Source of the DNA: Streptomyces sp. MMG1121
Lineage (GTDB): Bacteria > Actinomycetota > Actinomycetes > Streptomycetales > Streptomycetaceae
Length of the DNA: 26,017 bases
NCBI RefSeq assembly: GCF_001280015.1
Contig: NZ_LGDV01000237.1
Span: 1-26,017, forward strand
Direction of reading: 5' to 3'
Shown here: positions 20,924 through 26,017 of the stretch, piece after piece
How positions within the stretch are numbered: position 1 is the stretch's first letter
Layout of the letters: every line of letters begins with the position of its first letter
Notes under the pieces: generated by a model
Databases searched by the model: none
Told to the model about the DNA's origin: nothing
The model's input: only the letters and a program-made list of their open reading frames with translations
Program-made: the position numbers and the translations under genes

Positions 20924-23900
20924 TCACGCTCTCAGGCGCAGGCCGCGTGGCGTCGCCACGAAGCCCGCCGCCTCCAGCAGGGCGCCCAGGGGGGAGGTCA
21001 GGGCCTGGGCGGCGTTGATCCGCTCGACCGTGACCGTGCCGAGCGAGCCCGCGCGGGCCGCCGCGGCCAGCGCCTCGGCGGCCGTGCGCAGGCGGGAGTC
21101 CTCCGGGGCGGGGGTGTCCGCCGTGGCGGGCCAGGCCAGCAGGGTCTTGCCGCCACGCTCCATGTACAGCGTCAGCTCGCCCTCCACGAGGACGACCAGC
21201 GAGCCTGCCTTGCGGCCCGGCTTGTGCCCGGCGCCGATGGGCGACTCCGGCCAGGCGAGGGCCGCGCCGTAGGCGTTGGCGGGGTCGGCCGCGGCGAGGA
21301 CCACGGCCCGCGGGTCGGGTGCCGACGAGCCCGAACGACCGCCGTAGCCCCGGTTCGCCGGTACGCCGTAGGCGGTGGTGCCGCCGCCTCGGGGGCCGCC
21401 GTAGCCGGGGGAGGCGAAGGGGTCGGCGAGGTCGCGGGGGGAGACGTAGTCGCCGGGGGCGGGCGGGAGGTCGGCCGGCGGCCAGGTGAAGTCGCCGTCG
21501 AGGCCGGGGTGGGCGAATCCGCCGCCCGATCCGTCGAAGGAGCCGGGGAGGGCGTGGTCGTGCGGCGCGCCGTCGGAGCCGCTCGGGAACATCGGCGCGG
21601 CGAAGCCGGCCGGGAGGCCTGGGGCGGCGAAGCCGTTCTGGTGGGACGGGGCGGCCAGGCCCTCGCCGCGGTCGCGGGCGGTGGACACCGCGCGCAGGCG
21701 GTCGACCGCGCCGTCCATGGCGAACTGGGCCGCGCCCAGGCCCTCGACCACATAGCCGCGCCGTGCCTGGCCGCTCTCCTCGAAGGCGGACAGCACCCGG
21801 TACACCGCCGAGAAGCCGCCCTCGACGCCCTCCGCCGCGACCGCCCCGCGGGTCACCACGCCGTGCCGGTCCAGGAGGGTGCGGGCCAGCGCGTGGGCGC
21901 GCACGGTGGCGTCCGACTCGGCCGCGGGCAGCAGCGACCAGCGGCCGGCGACGGTCGGCGGGCCCGAGCGGGAGGCGGGGCGGGCGGCAGCCGTCAGCGA
22001 GCCGTAACGCCCGCGCGGGACGGACCGCTTGGCGCGGTGCGCCGTCGAACCCGCCGTACGGCCCGAGCCCAGCAGGGAGCGCATCGGGGTGAGGGTGTCG
22101 TTGGTGAGCCGTCCGGACCAGGCCAGGTCCCACAGCGCGTCGGCCAGTTGGGGGTCCGTGACGTCGGGGTGGGTGGTGGCCCGTACCTGGTCGGTGATCT
22201 GGCGGAAGAACAGGCCGTATCCGCCGGAGAGCGCGTCCAGGACGGACTGGTGGAGCGCGGTCAGCTCCAGGGGGTGCGGCGGCGGGAGGAGCAGGGGGGC
22301 CGCGTCCGCCAGATAGAGGGAGACCCAGCCGTCCTTGCCGGGCAGGGCGCCCGCACCGGCCCACACCACCTCACCGGCCGCGGTCAGTTCGTCGAGCATC
22401 GCGGGCGTGTAGTTCGCCACGCGGGAGGGCAGGACCAGCTTCTCCAGCGCGGAGGCGGGCACCGAGGCGCCCTGCAACTGCTCGACGGCGCGCACCAGTC
22501 CGTCGATCCCGCGCAGCCCGTGGCCCTTGCCGATGTGCTGCCACTGCGGCAGGAACTGCGCCAGCGCGGTCGGCGTCACCGGCTCCAGCTCGTGCCGCAG
22601 AGCTGCCAGGGAACGGCGGCGCAAGCGCCGCAGTACGGTCGCGTCGCACCACTCCTGGCCGATGCCCGCCGGATGGAACTCGCCCTGGACGACCCGGCCG
22701 CCCGCCGTGAGCCGGTGCAGCGCGCCCTCGGTGACCGCGACGCCCAGGCCGAAGCGGGCCGCCGCCGTGGCCGACGTGAACGGGCCGTGCGTACGGGCGT
22801 AGCGCGCGAGGAGATCGCCGAGCGGATCCTTGACCGGCTCGGTGAAGGCCTCGGGCACGCCCACCGGCAGTGCCGTGCCGAGCGCGTCCCGCAGCCGGCC
22901 CGCGTCCTCGATCGCCGCCCAGTGGTCGGCACCGGCGATACGGACCTTGATGGCGCGACGGGCCCCGGCCAGCTCCCGCGCCCAGTGCGGATCCGCGCCC
23001 CGCGCGAGCAGCTCGGCGTCGGTCAGCGGGCCGAGCAGCCGCAGGACGTCCGCCGCGCCCTCCACGTCCTTGACCCGGCGGTCCTCGGTGAGCCACTGCA
23101 GCTCGCGCTCCAGCTCGGTCAGCACCTCGGCGTCGAGCAGTTCGCGCAGCTCGGCCTGGCCCAGCAACTCGGCCAGCAGCCGGGAGTCCAGGGACAGCGC
23201 GGCGGCACGGCGCTCGGCGAGCGGGGAGTCGCCCTCGTACAGGAACTGGGCGACGTACCCGAACAGCAGCGAACGCGCGAAGGGGGACGGCTCCGGAGTG
23301 GTGACCTCTACCAGACGCACCTTGCGGGACTCGATGTCGCCCATCAGCTCGACGAGTCCGGGGACGTCGAAGACGTCCTGGAGGCATTCGCGGACCGCCT
23401 CCAGGACGATCGGGAACGAGCCGAACTCGCTCGCCACCTGGAGCAGTTGGGCCGCACGCTGACGCTGCTGCCACAGCGGGGTGCGCTTTCCGGGGTTGCG
23501 GCGCGGCAGCAACAGCGCGCGGGCGGCGCACTCGCGGAACCGGGAGGCGAACAGGGCCGATCCGCCGACCTGGTCGGTGACCAGCTGGTCGACCTCGCCC
23601 TTGTCGAAGGCGACGTCCGCCGCGCCCACGGGCGCCTGCTCGCTGTCGAACTCCGTGCCCGCCTTCACCGGCGCCTGGTCGAGCAGGTCGAGGCCCATCA
23701 GGTCGGCATCGGGCAGGCGCAGCACGATGCCGTCGTCGGCGTGCATGACCTGCGCGTCCATGCCGTACCGCTCGGACAGGCGGGCGCCGAGGGCGAGGGC
23801 CCAGGGGGCGTGGACCTGGGCGCCGAAGGGGGAGTGCACGACGACCCGCCAGTCACCCAGCTCGTCGCGGAAGCGCTCCACGACGATCGTGCGGTCGTCC

Positions 23901-25909
23901 GGGATGTGACCGCAGGCCTCGCGCTGCTCGTCCAGGTACGACAGCACGTTGTCCGCCGCCCACGTGTCCAGGCCCGCCGCCAGCAGGCGCGGCCGGGCGT
24001 CCTCCTTCGTCAGGGAGCCGACCTCGCGCAGGAACGCGCCCACCGCGCGGCCCAGTTCGAGCGGGCGGCCCAGCTGGTCGCCCTTCCAGAAGGGCAGTCG
24101 GCCGGGCACGCCGGGCGCGGGGGAGACCAGGACCCGGTCGCGGGTGATGTCCTCGATGCGCCAGGAACTCGTGCCCAGCGTGAAGACGTCCCCCACCCGG
24201 GACTCGTACACCATCTCCTCGTCCAGCTCGCCGACCCGGCCGCCGCCCTTCTTGGGGTCGGAACCGGCGAGGAAGACGCCGAACAGGCCCCGGTCGGGGA
24301 TCGTGCCGCCCGACGTGACGGCGAGGCGCTGGGCGCCCGGGCGGCCGGTGATGTCACCGGTGACGCGGTCCCACACCACGCGCGGGCGCAGTTCGGCGAA
24401 CGCGTCCGACGGGTAGCGGCCCGCGAGCATGTCGAGGACCGCCGTGAACGCCGACTCGGGCAACGACGCGAAGGGGGCCGCTCGCCGGGCCAGGGCGAGC
24501 AGGTCGTCGAACTGCCAGGTGTCCAGCGCCGTCATCGCGACCAGTTGCTGGGCGAGCACGTCCAGCGGGTTCGCGGGCACCTTCAGGGACTCGATCGAGC
24601 CCGACCGCATCCGTTCGGTGACCACGGCCGCCTGCACCAGGTCGCCCCGGTACTTGGGGAAGACGACACCTGTGGAGACGGCGCCCACCTGGTGTCCCGC
24701 GCGGCCGACGCGCTGGAGTCCGGAGGCGACCGAGGGCGGGGACTCGACCTGGACGACGAGATCCACGGCGCCCATGTCGATACCCAGCTCCAGGCTGGAC
24801 GTGGCGACCACGGCGGGCAGCCGGCCCGCCTTCAGGTCCTCCTCGACCAGGGCGCGCTGCTCCTTGGAGACCGAACCGTGGTGCGCGCGGGCGATCACCG
24901 GGGGCGCACCCTGGGCGGCGCCCGAGCCGCCCATCAGCTGCGCGGGGGCATGGTGCTCGTCCAGGGGCTCGCCGGTCGCGCGCTCGTACGCGATCTCGTT
25001 GAGCCGGTTGCACAGGCGCTCCGCGAGCCGCCGGGAGTTCGCGAAGACGATCGTGGAGCGGTGGGACTGCACGAGGTCGGCGATCCGCTCCTCCACAGGC
25101 GGCCAGATCGACGGCCGCTCCGCGCCCTCGGCCGCGTCGGCCGCCGGGGAGCCGCCCAGCTCGCCCATGTCCTGGACCGGGACGACCACGGACAGGTCGA
25201 ACTCCTTGCCGGACACCGGCTGGACGATCTCCACCTTGCGGCGCGGCGAGAGATAGCGGGCCACCTCGTCCACCGGGCGCACGGTCGCCGACAGGCCGAT
25301 ACGGCGGGCCGGCCTCGGCAGCAACTCGTCCAGCCGCTCCAGGGAGAGCGCGAGATGGGCACCGCGCTTGGTGCCCGCGACCGCGTGCACCTCGTCCAGG
25401 ATCACCGTCTCCACACCCGTCAGCGCGTCGCGCGTGGCCGAGGTCAGCATCAGGAACAGCGACTCGGGAGTGGTGATCAGGATGTCCGGCGGGCGCGTGG
25501 ACAGCGCGCGGCGCTCGGCGGCCGGGGTGTCGCCGGAGCGGATGCCGACCCTGACCTCGGGCTCGGGCAGCCCCAGGCGCACGGACTCCTGCCGGATACC
25601 GGTCAGCGGGCTGCGCAGATTGCGCTCGACGTCGACCGCGAGGGCCTTCAGCGGCGACACGTACAGCACCCGGCAGCGCTTCCTCGGGTCGGCCGGGGGC
25701 GGGGTCGAGGCCAGCTGGTCCAAGGCGGCGAGGAACGCGGCCAGCGTCTTGCCCGATCCGGTCGGAGCCACCACCAGCACGTCCGAGCCCGCCCCGATGG
25801 CCTGCCACGCACCCGCCTGGGCCGCGGTGGGCGCGGAGAACGCCCCCGTGAACCAGCCGCGGGTCGCGGGTGAGAAGCCGTCGAGGGCTCGGTGTGCGGA
25901 GCTGACCAT
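20924..25909 (-). CDS. lhr: Lhr-type large ATP-dependent DNA helicase
   Basis: The 1661-residue SF2 helicase has Walker A APTGSGKT (48-55), DEVH (172-175), SAT (207-209), TTPES (146-150) and motif VI QRVGRAGH (399-406). After the Lhr core (winged helix and Lhr-specific domain, to about residue 850) comes the long C-terminal domain of full-length Lhr. Lhr is a 3'-to-5' translocase acting on DNA and RNA:DNA hybrids; mycobacterial Lhr is linked to DNA damage. Residues about 1440-1530 form a Gly/Pro/Phe-rich low-complexity stretch (for example GYGGPRGGGTTAYGVP) that looks like an insertion. This partly explains a size above the ~1510 residues of mycobacterial Lhr. Start 25909 is fixed by the promoter; the in-frame GTG at 25942 would lie upstream of the promoter. 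It is likely co-transcribed with nei. Confidence 0.93.
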   Translation of the reverse strand: MVSSAHRALDGFSPATRGWFTGAFSAPTAAQAGAWQAIGAGSDVLVVAPTGSGKTLAAFLAALDQLASTPPPADPRKRCRVLYVSPLKALAVDVERNLRSPLTGIRQESVRLGLPEPEVRVGIRSGDTPAAERRALSTRPPDILITTPESLFLMLTSATRDALTGVETVILDEVHAVAGTKRGAHLALSLERLDELLPRPARRIGLSATVRPVDEVARYLSPRRKVEIVQPVSGKEFDLSVVVPVQDMGELGGSPAADAAEGAERPSIWPPVEERIADLVQSHRSTIVFANSRRLAERLCNRLNEIAYERATGEPLDEHHAPAQLMGGSGAAQGAPPVIARAHHGSVSKEQRALVEEDLKAGRLPAVVATSSLELGIDMGAVDLVVQVESPPSVASGLQRVGRAGHQVGAVSTGVVFPKYRGDLVQAAVVTERMRSGSIESLKVPANPLDVLAQQLVAMTALDTWQFDDLLALARRAAPFASLPESAFTAVLDMLAGRYPSDAFAELRPRVVWDRVTGDITGRPGAQRLAVTSGGTIPDRGLFGVFLAGSDPKKGGGRVGELDEEMVYESRVGDVFTLGTSSWRIEDITRDRVLVSPAPGVPGRLPFWKGDQLGRPLELGRAVGAFLREVGSLTKEDARPRLLAAGLDTWAADNVLSYLDEQREACGHIPDDRTIVVERFRDELGDWRVVVHSPFGAQVHAPWALALGARLSERYGMDAQVMHADDGIVLRLPDADLMGLDLLDQAPVKAGTEFDSEQAPVGAADVAFDKGEVDQLVTDQVGGSALFASRFRECAARALLLPRRNPGKRTPLWQQRQRAAQLLQVASEFGSFPIVLEAVRECLQDVFDVPGLVELMGDIESRKVRLVEVTTPEPSPFARSLLFGYVAQFLYEGDSPLAERRAAALSLDSRLLAELLGQAELRELLDAEVLTELERELQWLTEDRRVKDVEGAADVLRLLGPLTDAELLARGADPHWARELAGARRAIKVRIAGADHWAAIEDAGRLRDALGTALPVGVPEAFTEPVKDPLGDLLARYARTHGPFTSATAAARFGLGVAVTEGALHRLTAGGRVVQGEFHPAGIGQEWCDATVLRRLRRRSLAALRHELEPVTPTALAQFLPQWQHIGKGHGLRGIDGLVRAVEQLQGASVPASALEKLVLPSRVANYTPAMLDELTAAGEVVWAGAGALPGKDGWVSLYLADAAPLLLPPPHPLELTALHQSVLDALSGGYGLFFRQITDQVRATTHPDVTDPQLADALWDLAWSGRLTNDTLTPMRSLLGSGRTAGSTAHRAKRSVPRGRYGSLTAAARPASRSGPPTVAGRWSLLPAAESDATVRAHALARTLLDRHGVVTRGAVAAEGVEGGFSAVYRVLSAFEESGQARRGYVVEGLGAAQFAMDGAVDRLRAVSTARDRGEGLAAPSHQNGFAAPGLPAGFAAPMFPSGSDGAPHDHALPGSFDGSGGGFAHPGLDGDFTWPPADLPPAPGDYVSPRDLADPFASPGYGGPRGGGTTAYGVPANRGYGGRSGSSAPDPRAVVLAAADPANAYGAALAWPESPIGAGHKPGRKAGSLVVLVEGELTLYMERGGKTLLAWPATADTPAPEDSRLRTAAEALAAAARAGSLGTVTVERINAAQALTSPLGALLEAAGFVATPRGLRLRA

Positions 25910-25915
25910 GCGTCC

Positions 25916-25938
25916 ATCCTGCACCCGACCACTGACAA
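25916..25938 (-). promoter_or_regulatory. RecA-NDp (PafBC-type) DNA-damage promoter of lhr, leaderless
   Basis: On the minus strand TTGTCAGTG (25938-25930), eight bases, then CAGGAT (25921-25916) fits TTGTCRGTG-N8-TANNNT. The upstream half is perfect and there is one mismatch in the -10. Six bases separate the -10 from the ATG at 25909, giving an essentially leaderless mRNA. The last 75 bases of the window beyond it are GC-rich with GGGGAGCGGGC repeats, and I see no gene there. Confidence 0.65.
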
Positions 25939-26017
25939 TCACGCTGACCTGGGAAAACGCGGTACGCCGGGGAGCGGGCGGGGAGCGGGCGGGGTCGGGG
26001 AGGGTGCGGGGTTCGGG

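Noticed and set aside
18980..25873. A 2297-residue open frame on the plus strand opposite lhr, nei and the SDR gene
   Set aside because: It is antisense to recognised genes, its translation is repetitive Gly/Arg/Ala/Asp with no family motif, and it reflects GC bias of the real genes' codon positions.

Overview
This window is high-GC actinobacterial chromosome and almost certainly Streptomyces. The evidence is the third-position GC bias, the codon use, the 5S rRNA sequence, and a gene order that I recognise from the S. coelicolor SCO5747-SCO5761 neighbourhood. That assignment is from memory of the locus, not from a search. I see no insertion sequence, prophage, CRISPR array or other sign of recent transfer; this is core chromosome.

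Layout. Positions 1-1071 hold the 3' end of an rrn operon (5S rRNA and terminator), a shortened DegT/StrS-type aminotransferase-like gene, a tRNA-Thr(GGU), and a terminator shared with the convergent next gene. Positions 1071-10686 are an osmotic-stress signalling locus. osaC (RsbW-like ATPase, PAS, GAF and PP2C) runs leftward, and osaA (a soluble hybrid histidine kinase with a very long poly-HAMP array) and osaB (a receiver plus coiled coil) run rightward. Positions 10811-14687 carry ftsK and a RodZ-like membrane HTH protein. Positions 14782-17560 are a tightly overlapping rimO-pgsA-cinA operon, followed by clgR and a Dps ferritin-like gene (dpsC type). The right part, 18826-25909, has a small membrane protein and three leftward genes: a short-chain dehydrogenase, a Nei/Fpg DNA glycosylase and the giant helicase Lhr.

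How it fits together. OsaA/OsaB/OsaC form one osmoadaptation module, in which OsaC is known in S. coelicolor to act on the stress sigma factor SigB. FtsK, RimO, PgsA, CinA, ClgR and Dps combine chromosome segregation, ribosome and membrane maintenance, NAD salvage, protease control and DNA protection. Lhr and Nei form a DNA-repair pair.

The most interesting signals are regulatory. The promoters of rimO (14752-14774) and lhr (25916-25938) both match the RecA-independent DNA-damage promoter of actinobacteria (RecA-NDp, PafBC-type: TTGTCRGTG-N8-TANNNT). Both are placed so that transcription should begin at, or one base before, the ATG. ftsK and the dehydrogenase gene also have -10 elements 6-7 bases before the ATG, so at least four genes here look leaderless. 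The dehydrogenase promoter has a TetR-type palindrome over its -35 element.
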